Of a DNA stretch of 64,000 bases, positions 13,601 through 25,900 are shown one piece after another; within the stretch, counting starts at the first letter, position 1; the number at the start of each line of letters is the position of its first letter. Both the position numbers and the translations under genes were made by a program. Source of the DNA: Dillenia suffruticosa. Taxonomy: Eukaryota; Streptophyta; Magnoliopsida; Dilleniales; Dilleniaceae. The notes beneath the pieces were generated by a model. The model saw nothing but the letters and a program-made list of their open reading frames with translations, did not search any database and was not told the origin of the DNA. The DNA is taken from assembly GCA_033439265.1 (NCBI GenBank), contig JAVTVX010000013.1:8429500-8493499 (forward strand), written 5' to 3'.

Positions 13601-14067
13601 AGAAATCCTATGCAGATCGTAAGCGGCGACCTCTAGAGTTTACTATGGGAGACATGGTATTCTTAAAGATATCTCCCTTGAAGGGAGTCATTCGATTTGG
13701 GCAGCGAGGGAAGTTGAGTCCCAGGTATATTAGGCCCTTCCGTATTCTTCAGAGGGTCGGAAGTATAGCATATAAATTGGAGCTGCCAGCAGACCTATCG
13801 CGTATTCACGATGTATTTCATGTCTCAGTACTTAGGAGATATCAGCCAGATCCCTCACACATTTTAGAGGCTCCGCCAGTTGAGCTTCGAGAGGACTTGA
13901 GCTTACCTGTCCAGCCCATGAATATTTTGGATCGATAGGTCAGAAAGCTACGGAGCAAAGAGATTCCTCTAGTTAGAGTTTTGTGGAGGAGCGACCAGGT
14001 CGAGGAACAGACCTGGGAGCCTGAGGAAGCCATGAGGAGACAGCACCCACAACTTTTCTCTGTATAG
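10690..14067 (+). pseudogene. Tekay-type pol of element A (broken)
   Basis: Protease with the IDTGSN active site near 10725; reverse transcriptase with [11 protein letters not shown] near 11425 and the [10 protein letters not shown] catalytic box near 11725; RNase H with [14 protein letters not shown] near 12165 and DHKSLKYL near 12360; integrase with [12 protein letters not shown] near 13010, SDRDPRF near 13210 and a late conserved part near 13300; then GKLSPRYIRPF and the tail VLRRYQPDPSHIL, ending at the stop 14065-14067. Breaks include a frameshift near 11670, TGA near 12020, TAG near 12661, TAG near 12941, TAG near 13302 and TAG near 13936. Several of these stops align with CAG or CGA/CGG in element B. 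Confidence 0.88.
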
Positions 14068-14100
14068 TTTCTTTTAGTCTCGAGGACGAGACTTGTTCTT

Positions 14101-14114
14101 AGGGGGTTAGAAAA
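14101..14114 (+). other. Polypurine tract before the 3' LTR of element A
   Basis: AGGGGGTTAGAAAA directly precedes the LTR start TGTAATACC at 14115. Element B has the same tract at 26351-26364, so it is conserved in the family and is the likely plus-strand primer. Confidence 0.75.
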
Positions 14115-16724
14115 TGTAATACCTAGAAAAAAAATAAAAAATAAAAAATAAAAAATAAAAAAAATAAAAATAAAAAAGGGGGATATTTAAAATTAGGGCT
14201 TAAAGCCCTAATTTATCTTCTATTTCCTCTCTCTCTCTTCCCTCTCTCTCTCTCTCTCTCTCCCCGCCGCCGTGTCTCTTCCCCTCCCGCTGCCGCCACC
14301 AGCACTGCCGATCACCACCATCGCCGCCGCACCCAGTCGCCGCAGCTCCTCCCTTCTGCGAGTGAGCCGCTACAACTCCTCCCTGCACGAGCTGCCCGGT
14401 GCGAACGCGAGACCTAGCCCGCGATCTCCCTCGCGCGAGCGCCTGACCCTTCCTGCGCGAGCGCGAGCCCGAGCGCGCCTCACCCTGCACACCACTGCAC
14501 GCTCCTGCACGAGTGCCAGCGACCCCAGTGTGACCCCAGCGCGAGCAGAGCACGCTCAGCGCGCAAGCCAGGGCCCGAGCCAACGCGACCCAGCGCGCGA
14601 CTCAGCGTGTGACCCAACGCTAGCCAGCGCTAGCGCCAGCGCTAGCGCCAGCGCGAGCGCACTCCAGCGCGTGATCCGGCTCACAAGGCCCACCAGACCG
14701 CAGACCCAGCAGGCCGCAGACCCAGCAGGCCGCAGACCCATCAGGCCCGCAGGCCCACTAGGCCCGCCAGCCCATCAGCCCACGGCCCGTGACAGTCCGT
14801 GAGCCTTTGCGAAGGTAAATGACTCTAAGTTTCGATTTTCGCACTTGGGTTTCGAAATTTTTTAGTAATTGGACTTAAATTGTTCGTAATTGTTTCAAAT
14901 TTAAAAACATTCAGATTTTAGACCAAACCAACGGGCGAACGAAAGCTAGATCCGAGATCCGAGAAACCCTAGATGAGAGAAATGAAATCTCTTCAACCCT
15001 TGAATAAACTTTGTCAAATTAGGTAACATTAGTTGGTTTTAGATTCGACTTAAAATTTATTTTAATTTTGGTTATTTACTTATAAATAGAATGAAATTGA
15101 TGACAGTGAAGTTGTTTATAAATTGAGAAATTTAGGGTTTGTACGAATTTAAGAAAAACGATAAACCCTGAAATAGTCGGAAATTGATGAAAATCGTGAT
15201 GACTTGATTAGGTTGGCTTTCTTGGTGACTTGATTGAGGGGCGCCTTGTTCTGCGTATTGTAGTGTTATTGGGGAGTGCGCTACCCTCCCCAAAACTGTG
15301 AGTAGGATTTATTTCAATACTTTTGTTTAATATGTAAACTCTGTTTTACAACATTTTGATGAATGAGCATGATTTGTCGTATGCTTGAAATGTTTTGACT
15401 GTTTTTAAAATTGATTTTTGTGAACCGATGGAGTGTCCAAAAACTGTGTTGAATTATGAAATTATGCATCCATGTGGTTGAAATGTATAATGTGTCATTT
15501 TATGCTATATGTTGCATTTGGTTTGTAAACCTGATTTCGGCACATTTTTTATACGATATTGATTTTAGCCTTGAGCACTTTGGATTGTATTGTTCCGTAG
15601 CTACGAAGGACACCGTGAGAGACGCTTTGGTGGCGTCCGGATATGCTTAGGCCTGGGGTATCCCACGAGTTGTCGTGATTTGATTATCGACACGGTACTA
15701 ACCAAGTTGAACCCGAAAGGGAGAGGATTTGGATTTGGATTTGGATTTTTATATCCTCTCCAAGTCTAGCACCTGGACGAGGTTCGTCGCCAACGCCGGG
15801 GTAGAGAGCACTTTAAATAAACTTGCATATAACACCCCCGGTGCGCCTGTCATAGGTCGCGGTAGACTTCTGTCAGGACATTTTCGATTGGCAGCTCTAT
15901 GATTTTAATGACAGTGCTTTGGATGCATATTTGACTTGATAATGCGTGCAAATGACATATTGTTGAAATGAAAAGCATGATGACGTGAAATATGATTTGT
16001 ATACTTATGTTTTGACACTCCAGCTTCACACTCCATATTTGACGATTGCATTGACCCACTTACTCACTGGGTATTCTTCCCCGAGTACTCACCCCTCATT
16101 TCCCTTCTTGTTTCAGAGATAGTGTTTAGCAAGGAGCGTTGATTTTAGAACGCTCAGTATCATTGGGAGATTTGATCTGGATCTGAGAAGTTATTGTATA
16201 TTTCCACTGTAATTTCCTGAGTTAGTAATTGTATTAGTGATGTATATGTATTATGAGATTGATAGACAACCATTGTATAATTCTGGAATGACTGTATAAG
16301 TATGGACATGTCATTGCATAACATTGCATTGAGGCATTTTGTGGTTCATTGTGTAAGTGCTTGGAAATGTGTCATGTCTTAGAAGTATCCTCTAGGATCG
16401 CTCAGTGTCTCCTCTAAATCACAGGAGGGGCGACTGGCGGCTGTCCATGCCTTTGATGGGAGCATGGCAGTAGAGGTCTGTGGTTAGGTTGTTGGAAATC
16501 TTTATAGTCTTGCGTTACCTAGATGTTGGTTGTGAAATTGGTTGATTTTAGAGAGATCGGGATGGCCATTTGATTATACTACAGGATGATTGTGATTTAT
16601 ACAGGGTAAATTGTACTTGGGAAACCTCCGAAATATGGAGAGATTTTGCCCGATTTTCTGTAAAAATATAGCCGGCATTCAGAATAACGGGCGGCTGTTC
16701 ACGATCCCAGTTCGGGGTGTGACA
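14115..16724 (+). repeat. 3' LTR of Tekay element A (about 2.6 kb)
   Basis: Starts TGTAATACC and ends GTGTGACA. The first 75 bases are A-rich and unlike the LTR starts of element B. Next come a perfect 25-base palindrome (14190-14214), a CT-rich tract, a GC-rich block with short repeats (about 14400-14800) and an AT-rich half. A conserved stretch near 15600 (CGAAGGACACCGTGAGAGAC) occurs in all four LTRs. Confidence 0.9.
14190..14214. promoter_or_regulatory. Perfect palindrome conserved in the Tekay LTRs
   Basis: Two 12-base arms around one central base, with core TTAGGGCTTAAAGCCCTAA. The identical 25 bases occur at 18518-18542 and 26627-26651, always followed by a CT-rich tract. Its place at the upstream edge of the transcribed-looking part suggests a role near the element's transcription start, but that is inference. 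Confidence 0.6.
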
Positions 16725-16909
16725 CAGTTGAAGTTATATTTCATTCCCCTAACTTTTACAGTGGCATCTCCATTCACATACATTGAATTTGCATAGGTAT
16801 AACTATGTATGTTGTTTTCAATGCTGGCTAAAGTGATATTGTTGCTCTAGGTGTCCAAAATGCGAATTAATATCTAATAGGAGATGCAGGGAACATGTAA
16901 TCTGCATAC

Positions 16910-17672
16910 CAGAGCCAAGGCATATTGTATAAGGTAGTTATGGAATGCTTCTCCTTCTGGCTGCAAAATTTCAAGATAGAGCCATAAAAAAAGGAAATAT
17001 ATAACTAAAATGACAAAAGACATAAGCAAGAAGATTGAAAGGTTAGGAATTTCTCAAGAACTTAACTAGATAATGAATGTCATATTGGCCAGTACCTGGC
17101 ATCCAATGAGACGGTATAGAAGCTGTTGCAATGCAGGTAGCTGCTCTAAGAGTCTTTGCTGTTCAAAAGCCTTGTTCTACTATACGACTGAAAAAACATG
17201 CCCAAAAAAATAATAATAATAATGAAGAGTAGTATAAACTTTGATTAAAAATATGATAATAATAAAATCATACACCTTGGAACCCTGTGGTGTTTTTGTT
17301 AATCGTTCAGTCTCAACATCGTTCTTCAAAATTCTAAAGCACTCAAACCTTTCCTCAAGGAACAGTGCATATGTCCGGACCCATGCAGAGCAATCCCAGG
17401 CTGCACCGTGTACACGAGTCTAAGAAATATATGTTACTATATCAAAATCGAAATTTGTATTGCATCTGCCGGTGAGTATAGAGTAGAAGTCTCCACCTAT
17501 ACAAAAGAATATAAGCACAGAAAATCAACTTACCAAGAGGGCTGGAGTCTTCCTTAAAGTTTGATATCTGAAGAGCATGTCCTCTATGCGAGTAATTGAG
17601 AAGGTCCTCTCTGAAGGTTGGATCACCTTCTCTCAGTGTCCTATGGATAACTATCAGTGTCTTCAAGGCTAC
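16910..17672 (-). CDS. Clathrin assembly gene exons 4-7, with frameshift in exon 6
   Basis: Exon 4 (17534-17672) encodes [20 protein letters not shown] then [20 protein letters not shown]. Exon 5 (17276-17400) encodes [20 protein letters not shown] then [18 protein letters not shown]. Its acceptor is the second AG (GTGCAG), which restores the family reading SPLAWDCSAW. Exon 6 (17096-17187) reads [11 protein letters not shown], then loses one base near 17155, after which [19 protein letters not shown] is in another frame. Exon 7 (16910-16960) encodes [17 protein letters not shown]. Intron 7 continues leftward and is entered by Tekay element A at 16724. Confidence 0.88.
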
Positions 17673-18255
17673 CTGTGAATGGTTACACTGATGTGAGTAA
17701 TTAATATTCCAAAGTTTCTTTTATGTTTGAGAAAAAACTTGTCATACCTTGAATATAATATATGGAACTATATAGTAGTTTTCTATTGCAATTAGCTTTA
17801 AAGTATCACGTGTAATAAAAAAAATTTTAAAAAAATTTAAAAAAAAAAAACCTTTAAAGTATCACACTAATAACATATTTAGGGTGAAGAAATTTTTTTT
17901 AGAGAAAAAAAAAATTGCATTCCTCCAAAGTCTTTTTTTTATTATTATTCACTATAAAGGCGATGCCGTTCACAGTAGGAATAGTTGTGCCCTTTACGAG
18001 AGAGATGGTTGGCAGAGACTTGAATCCCCACACCGGTGAAAGTGACAGTACTGTATTCCTCCAAAATTGCCAAATCACCCATGCCTTTTCAATTAGAATT
18101 AGGTAGTTTCATAAATTTCAAATTTAAGAATACCCTAACCATATGTGGGACCCATAAACCTTTTCTATTTCTATGATAATTCATACAAAGGTAGAGAAAG
18201 TAATAAGATACCCCCACAAGATTTTCTCCAAAACACCAAGACACATTTTTGGGTA
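17673..18255 (-). other. Remaining host part of intron 3, left of element B
   Basis: AT-rich intron sequence with A- and T-homopolymers near 17820-17940. Nothing coding was seen. With 29037-29194 on the other side it would make an intron of about 740 bases before the retroelement arrived. Confidence 0.6.
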
Positions 18256-18261
18256 CTAACA
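18256..18261 (+). other. Target-site duplication, left copy (CTAACA)
   Basis: CTAACA lies directly before the TG of the LTR at 18262 and is repeated at 29031-29036 directly after the CA of the other LTR. Ty3/gypsy duplications are normally 5 bases; the sixth matching base may be chance. Confidence 0.85.
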
Positions 18262-20946
18262 TGTAATGCCGACTCTGTGATACCGTATTTTTATACAAGA
18301 AATTTTATTTATTTATATTGATTTTCGATTTTAGGGTATTTAAATGAAATTTTTGGTATATTTAAAATTATTATCGTATCCGTGAAAATTTAGATAAAAA
18401 TGAATATATATATATATATATATATATAAATAATAACAATAATAAAGAAAAGAAAAGAAAAGAAAAGAAAAGAAGAGAGGAGAAGAGAAGAAAACGCAAA
18501 AAGAAATAAAAATAAATAAATTAGGGCTTAAAGCCCTAATTTTCTCCCTTTTCCTCTCTCGTTCTCTCTCTCTTTCCACCTCTCTTCTCTCTTCTCCCGA
18601 TCTCCCCGCTGCCGCGTCTCTCTCTCTCTCGCTGCCATCCTCCGCCGCGAGCGATCGCCCGAATCAGCCGCACGATCTTCCTCCCACGAGCGCGCCGTAG
18701 CCGCCACTGCTCCAATCCTCTACGAGCGCGCGACTGCAGCCCGATCTCCAATCCTCTGCGAGCGCACGACTGTAGCGTGATTCTCTCCGCCGTGTGATCC
18801 CCCAGCACGAGCGCGAGCACAACCCCGCGATCATCCCCGCGCAAGCGCAAGCGCCACCGCGCAGTCTTCCCCGTGAGAGCGCGAGCGCTGCAGCGCAACC
18901 CTCCCTCGCGCGAACACGCGATTGCTCGAGCATGCCGTAGCACGAGCACCTGCAAGCCACTGCGCCCCTGCCGAGAGCACGTGCATCTACACGAGAGCGT
19001 GTGCCCCAACCGAGAGCGCGCGCCTCTGCGCGCGAGCGCGCCACTGCGCCCTTGCCCACAGGCCGCCAGCCGCAAGCCCGCAGGCCTGCAGGCCCGCGGC
19101 CCAGTCCAACCCGCGGCCCACTAGGCCCACCAACCCACAGGCCGAGGCCCACGAGCCGCGACGGCCCGTGATAGTCCGTGAGCCTCTGCGAAGGTAAATG
19201 ACTCAAAGTTTTGATTTTCGCACTAGGGTTTCGAATTTCTTTAGTAATTGGACTTAAATTGCTCATAATTGTTTCGAATTTGGAAACATTCAGCTTTTAG
19301 ATCAAACCGATGGGCGAACGAAATCTAGATCTGAGATCCGAGGAACCCTAGGTGAGAGAAATGAAATCTCTTCAACCTTTGGATAAATTTTGTCAAATTA
19401 GGTAGTATTGGTTGGAAAGAAAATTGAAGATCTATTACTATGCCCTTTTTTGATATCGAATTGTGATGATTAATTAGGAAAATCTCATTGGAGACTCCAA
19501 CGGTCAGATTTGAATTAGTTTTGAAAATAGGGAGTGATCACCCTCCCGTATACAGTGAGTGGGATTTATTTCAATACTTTTGTTTAATGTGTAAATTTAG
19601 TTTTAAAATATTTGATAAATGAGCATGATTTGTAGCGTATTTGAAATTGATTTTTGTGAACTGATGTAGTGTCCAAAAACTGTGTTGAAATATTAAAATT
19701 ATGCATTCATGTGGTTGAAATATATAATGTGTCATTTTATGCTATATGTTGCATTTGGTTTGTAAACCTGATTTCGACACATTTTGATACGATTTTGGAT
19801 TTGGTCTTGAGGACTTTAGTATGTATTGTTCCGTAACTACGAAGGACACCGTGAGAGACGCTTTGGTGGCGTCCGGATATGCCTAGGCCTGGGGTATCCC
19901 ACGAGTTGTCGTGATTTTTATTAACGACACGTACTAGCCAGGTTGAACCCGAAAGGGGGAGGATTTGGATACTCTCTCCAAGTCTAGCACCTGAACGAGA
20001 TTCGTCGCCAATGTCGGGGTAGAGAGCACTTTAAATAAACTTGCATATAACACCCCCGATGCGTCTGTCATAGGTCACGGTAGATCTCTGCCAGGACATT
20101 TTCGGCTAGCAACTCTATGATTTTTAGTGACAGTGCTTTGGATGCATATTTGATTTGAAAATGCGTACTAATGATATATTGTTGAAATGAAAAGTATGAT
20201 AATTTGAAATATGATTCGTATACTTATGTTTTGATACTCCAGTTTCACACTTCATATTTGATGATTGCATTGACCCACTCACTCACTGAATATTCTTCCC
20301 CGAGTACTCACCCCTCATTTCCCTTCTTGTTTCAGAGATAGTATTTGACAAGTAGCGTTGCTTTAGGACGCTCGGTATCATTGGGAGATCTGATTTGGAG
20401 TTGAGAAGTCATTATATATTTCTACTGCAAAATTTGTATTGGTAATATATATGCATTCTGAGATCTATAGATGATCATTGTGTAATTTTGGGATGACTGT
20501 ATAAATATGGACATTTAAATTGTGGAACTCTCATATCATTGCATAACATTGCATTGAGGCATTTCTTATTCGTTGCGTATGTATTTGGGAATGTGTTATG
20601 TCTTAGAAGCGTACTCTAGGATCGCTCGGTGCCACCTCTAAATCACAGGAGGGGCGACTGGTGGCTGTCCATGTTTTGACGGGGGCATGGCAATAGAGGT
20701 CTGTAGCTAGGTTGTTGGAAATTTTTATAGTCTTGCGTTATCTGAATTTGGCTGTGAGATTGGTTGATTTTAGAGAGGCCGGGATGGCCATTTAATTATA
20801 TTACAGGATGGTTGTGATTTATACAGGATAAATTATACTTGGGAAACCTCTTAAATATGGGAAGCTTCTACTCGATTTTCTGTAAAAATATAGTCGGCAT
20901 TCAGGATAACGAGCGGCTGTTCACGATCCCGGTTCGGGGTGTGATA
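18262..20946 (+). repeat. 5' LTR of Tekay element B
   Basis: Starts TGTAATGCC and ends GTGTGATA. It holds a TA microsatellite near 18404-18427, the shared 25-base palindrome (18518-18542), a CT-rich tract, a GC-rich block (about 18600-19190) and an AT-rich half. The block at about 19410-19560 differs from the matching part of element A's LTRs, so the two elements belong to different LTR subfamilies. Confidence 0.92.
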
Positions 20947-20953
20947 GTTAGAT

Positions 20954-20965
20954 TGGTATCAGAGA
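20954..20965 (+). other. Primer-binding site, initiator tRNA-Met, one mismatch
   Basis: TGGTATCAGAG matches the initiator tRNA-Met complement; the next base is A where element A has C. It starts 8 bases after the LTR end, the same spacing as element A. Confidence 0.85.
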
Positions 20966-21255
20966 GACTTGGTTGAAAGCTATGTAAGAAGAGTCTTAAA
21001 AATATTCCCTCGTGTGTTTGTGTTTAAAGTTCTCTCAATGCATGAGAGTTTCATGTAGTCATGAAATCCCAGTATATGGTCATAGGTATATGAGTTCATC
21101 TATTTTATGGGAGTTGGATACATGACGCATTTAACCCATTATTTTTGTATCCAAATGCCTTGAATTATAGTTCAATTCCTTTAGGGGGTTCTACGGAGTA
21201 ACTAACCCTAATTTATGAATTTCTATCTAATAAAAGTATATCCTTTTGCAGAATT

Positions 21256-22707
21256 ATGCCACCTAGACGTGGTAGGAGAAGTGCTACATTCGCATCACTC
21301 GAGGGTCTGTTAGTACCAGATGCACCTCAGGCACCTGAGACCCCACGAGCACCTGAGGAATTAGACGAGCCGGAGGATCGTTCCTTGACTCGCATGCCAC
21401 CATCGGCACCTACTCAGCCAGCTGCTCAGGCTAAGACTCCCGTACCCACACTTGACGCCTTTTGACAGGTGTATGAGTGGTACGCTTTGCATGGGGTCCA
21501 GATTCCGCCCCCGCCACCTCCTACAGCGACGCCTGCACCTGCAGTAGCGCCAGTTCCTTCGGCACCGGTTCCACCACCGGTGGCCGGTCCTTTTACTTTG
21601 TCCGAGCCGAGTGAGACTATATCGGCTATTCTTAGACGGGTACATGAGTTGACTCAGTTGGTTAAAGAGGCCCGTCAGCTGAGGTGCACAGATTTTGCAG
21701 GGCTTGGTGATGCTGCGGCAGCCAAGCATTGGATCAACCGCACCCACAGGATTCTGACCAATCCGGGGATTGGAGAGGAGCTCTGCCTAAAAGTGGCAGA
21801 GCGATTATTAGAAGGAGAGGCCCTCTCATGGTGGGAGGCCCTTACTGATGAGGCGACAACGCTACTGCGGTGGGACAACTTCCTTCGGGAATTTGACCAC
21901 AGATTCTTCCCACTCTACCAGCAGGACCGAACTAGGTCAGAGTTGGGACGGCTTTCACAGGGAAGTATGAGGTAGATATGCGGAGACTTGCCGCATTCGT
22001 ACCGGATCTGACCACACCTCAGTATTTGTGCTTTAAATTTGAGGACGATTTTAGCCTCAGTATAAAGAAATATATAACTGTTACCCCGCAGTTTACACTG
22101 GCCGAGATGATAGACTCTACTCACCGCACGGAGGCTTTGGTCCGTGCAGAGGCTAGGCAGAGAGAAAGCAGAGAGCAAAAAAGAAATAAATAAAAGTCTC
22201 ATTTTGCGTAGAACTCTAAGAGAGGCAGGGGATCCAGTTTGTACGAAGGCGGATTAGGATCTGATTCCTGAGCTGGGATGGGGACAGTACTCCCAGGTTC
22301 AGACAGCCCGCTCCGACTCACCCTACACAGTATACTGCTCAGCGGCATCCTTATTGCTGCAGGTGCAATAGGTCCCATCCAATAGGAGTTTGTTCAGTGA
22401 CGGTCATTTGCTTCCACTATGGGAAGCCGGGGCATATTAAGAGTTCTTGCCCTGAGTTAGGACTCGAAAGACAGAGTTCACTGAGCCGCACTAGTACTTC
22501 TCATATGAGACAGCAGGGATAGCAGGAACAGCCTGCTCGGCCAGCAGCTTCTACTCCCAAGGTGACCACCGGAAGTAACACAGTACAGATCCAGGCACAA
22601 CAGTAACCTAGGGCTCAGACCCGGATTTATGCCATAACACAGGAGGACGCTCAGGCGAACCCCGATATCATCATGGGTACTCCTTCTTCTGATCCTGTAG
22701 AATAGGA
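21256..22707 (+). pseudogene. Tekay-type gag of element B (broken)
   Basis: The start MPPRRGRRSATFASLEGLL matches element A. A TGA near 21463 stands where element A has CGG. After it the frame continues at 21469 through the proline-rich region and the capsid with LTQLVKEARQLRC and LSWWEALTDE, to about 21975. A short deletion near 21960 removes the SISEYEAD region that element A keeps. The zinc knuckle near 22410-22450 reads CFHYGKPGHIKSSC, so the second cysteine is Tyr and RNA binding would be impaired. Confidence 0.85.
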
Positions 22708-22949
22708 TCTCTATTTGTATTTCCACTTCTTTTGGGGATGTCAGTATTGTATCATGATAGTCGTATAGGTATTTTATGTTGTGTACTCTTTTGTCGACAT
22801 GATACTACTCTGACATCTTTGTACACTGAAATTGTAAAAGCCTTAGAGACTCAACTATTTTGACATATATATATATATATATATATATCAAGTTTGAAAT
22901 CATTCTAAGTCTATGTGCATTTTGTTCAATGATAGGTACTCTACCTATC

Positions 22950-25900
22950 TTCGAAATAGATACTCGTATCCTTATTGACACGAGGTCAAACTATTCATAT
23001 GTAAGCGATCAATTCTTCTGACATTCTGACAGGCCGCTCTCACCTTTGGACGAGGAGCTATTAGTCATCACTCCTCTGGGTGAGCAGATTGTACGCGACA
23101 CAGTGTATAGAGAATGTGAGATCAAAGTTGGGGATACAGTGCTGACGGCAGATCTAATCCCCCTCGCCATGACTGATTTTGATGCGATCTTGGGGATGGA
23201 TTGGCTACATATACATCGGGCTTCAGTTGACTGCTTTAAGAAGCAGGTGGAGTTTCAAAGACTCGATCAGCCAGTGTTGATTTTTGAGGGGCGAGAGGCG
23301 GGTTTTACTCCGCTGTGTCATTTCAGTTTTGGAAGCCAGACGCATGATTCGCCACGGATGTGCGGCTTTCCTGGCTCCTATCATTGACACCACTGCTCAG
23401 AGACCGAGACTGGAGGATGTCCCAGTGGTATAGGACTTTCCTGATATTTTCCTCGAGAAGCTACCCGGATTACTACCGGTTCGGGAGTTTGACTTTAAAA
23501 TCGATTTGGCTCCGGGGACTACCCCTATCTCTGTGCCGCCATACAGGATGGCACCGGCTGAGTTGAGGGAGCTCAAAGTCCAGTTGCAGGAGTTGCTGGA
23601 TAAGGGGTTTATCTATCCTAGCACGTTCCCTTGGGGCGCTCCAGTGCTGTTTGTAAAGAAGAATGACGGCTCATTGAGATTGTGTGTGGATTACAGGCAG
23701 CTTAATCGGGTGACTGTGAAGAACAGATATCCGCTGTCTCGCATAGATAATTTATTTGATCAATTGCAAGGTGTTCAAGTTTACTCGAAGATTGATCTTC
23801 GATCTGGATATCATCAGTTGCGGATTAGGAGTCAAGATGTGTCAAAAACAGCTTTCCACACTCGATACGGGTACTACGAATTTCTAGTCATGCCGTTTGA
23901 GCTGACTAATGCTCCCACTGCATTCATGGACCTGATGAACAGAGTCTTTCACGACTGTATGGATCAATTTGTCATAGTCTTCATAGACGATATACTAGTG
24001 TATTCGTGGAGTGATGAGGATCATACTCAGCATATTCGCACCGTTTTATAGATCCTCCGCGATGAACAGCTGTATGTCAAATTCACAAAATGTGAATTTT
24101 GGCTAAGACAGATTGGTTTTTGGGGCATGTCGTTTCTACGGATGGTATTTTTGTCGATCCGCAGAAAGTCGATACCATTACGAGATGGGAGTAGCCGCAG
24201 ACAGTAACTGAGATCAGAAGTTTTCTTGATCTGGCAGAGTATTACCGTAGATTTGTTGAGGGGTTTTCCCGGATAGCTGCTCCATTGTGTAGATTGACGC
24301 GAAAAGGTGTCAAGTTTGTATGGGATAATCGTTGTGAGGCGAGTTTTCAAGAGCTCAAACAACAGTTGACTACAGCTCCGATTTTGGCACTTCCCACCAG
24401 CAGTCGGGAGTACATAGTGTACAGTGGTGCTAGCTGACAGGGATTGGGCTGTGTTTTGATGCAAAATGGTCGGGTGATCGTCTATGCCTCTAGACAGTTG
24501 AAGAAACATGAGGTGAATTATCCAACACACGATCTGGAGCTTGCGGCCATAGTCTTTGCACTGAAGATATGGCGCCATTACTTGTTCGGGGTGACCTACC
24601 GGGTGTATACTAATCATAAAAGTCTAAAATATTTATTCACCCAGCGAGAACTTAACCTGAGACAGAGGAGATGGTTAGAACTCCTCAAAAATTATAATCT
24701 TGTCGTTGATTATCATCCAGGCAAAGCCAATGTGGTTGCTGATGCCTTGAACCGGAAATCAGTTTCATTGTCTCAGGAGAATAATACGGCATACCTCACT
24801 TGTTTGATGGGATTCTGGGATTTGGGAGTCAGATTGGCTAGTGACGATCAGGGTACTCTGCTAGCTAGGTTTGAAGTCAGGCCGACGTTGTTGGACCGTA
24901 TTAGGGAGGTTCATGGCACTGATACCGAGCTCCAGACTCTTACTGAGAGAGCCCGCAGCGGTGATATAGATGATTTCAGAGTCCGTAGTGATGGATTTCT
25001 GACTTATCGAGATAGAGTGGCTGTACCCGCTGATGAAGATCTCTGCAAGTCCATTCTAGAGGAGGCACACTCCTCAACTTATGCCTTGCACCCGGGTAGT
25101 ACAAAGATGTATCGAACTATTCAGGGTAGCTATTGGTGGCCAGGTATGAAGAAGGACATTACGGAGTTTGTAGTTAGATGTTTAGTCTGTCAGCAGGTGA
25201 AGGCTGAGCATCAGAGGTTAGCAGGTTTACTACAGCCTCTTCTCATTTCCATATGGAAGTGGAAACATGTGACTATGGACTTTGTTATGGGATTGCCGCG
25301 GACTCAGGCCAGATATGATGCCATTTGGGTGGTAGTCGATCGACTCACCAAGTCCACCCATTTCATCCCGATGCGCAGTGACTCTCCACTGGAGACATTG
25401 GCACGTCTATACATAGATGAAATAGTCAGACTGCATGGGGTTCCCGTGTCCATAGTCTCAGATAGATATCTGAGATTCACTTCTCAATTTTGGCCCAAGC
25501 TGTGGAAGCTTTGGGCACACGGTTCAATTTTAGCACAGCATATCACCCACAGACAGATGGTCAGTCGGAGAGGACCATTCAGACGCTCGAGGATTTGCTT
25601 CGGGCTTGTGTTATGGATTTCGAGGTAGTTAGGACAGGCAAATACCGCTAGTGGAGTTTACATATAATAATAATTATCAGGCCAGCATCGGCATGCCACC
25701 CTATGAGGCATTTTACGACAGAAAGTATCGCACCCCATTGTGTTGGGATGAGGTAGGCGAATGACGCCTTACTAGTGTTGAGTTAGTCGAGGAGACTAAG
25801 GAAAAGGTCGGGGTAATCCGCGAGCGGCTGAAAGCCGCCCAAGACAGACAGAGACCATATACGGATCGTAGACGCTGACCTTTAGAATTTGAGGTGGATG

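Larger units (their letters stand above)
6320..16724 (+). mobile_element. Tekay/Del-type Ty3/gypsy element A, in intron 7 of the clathrin assembly gene
   Basis: Order: 5' LTR (truncated on the left by the Athila insertion), initiator tRNA-Met primer site, gag with a zinc knuckle, protease, reverse transcriptase, RNase H, integrase with a C-terminal tail, polypurine tract, 3' LTR. This fits a long-LTR chromovirus of the Tekay/Del group. The first roughly 352 bases of the 5' LTR must lie left of the Athila element. The right flank begins CAGTTG at 16725, so the target duplication is probably CAGTT, but the left copy is out of view. Many stops and frameshifts show it is dead. It is read opposite to the host gene. 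Confidence 0.92.

Noticed and set aside
14272..14802. A 176-codon open frame in the 3' LTR of element A, and similar ones near 18536-19266 and 26816-27231
   Set aside because: Same GC-rich LTR block; no recognisable domain and the frames differ between copies.
17400..17424. Acceptor TTCTTAG upstream of exon 5 in the clathrin assembly gene
   Set aside because: Using it inserts extra codons; the later GTGCAG acceptor gives the conserved SPLAWDCSAW junction in phase.
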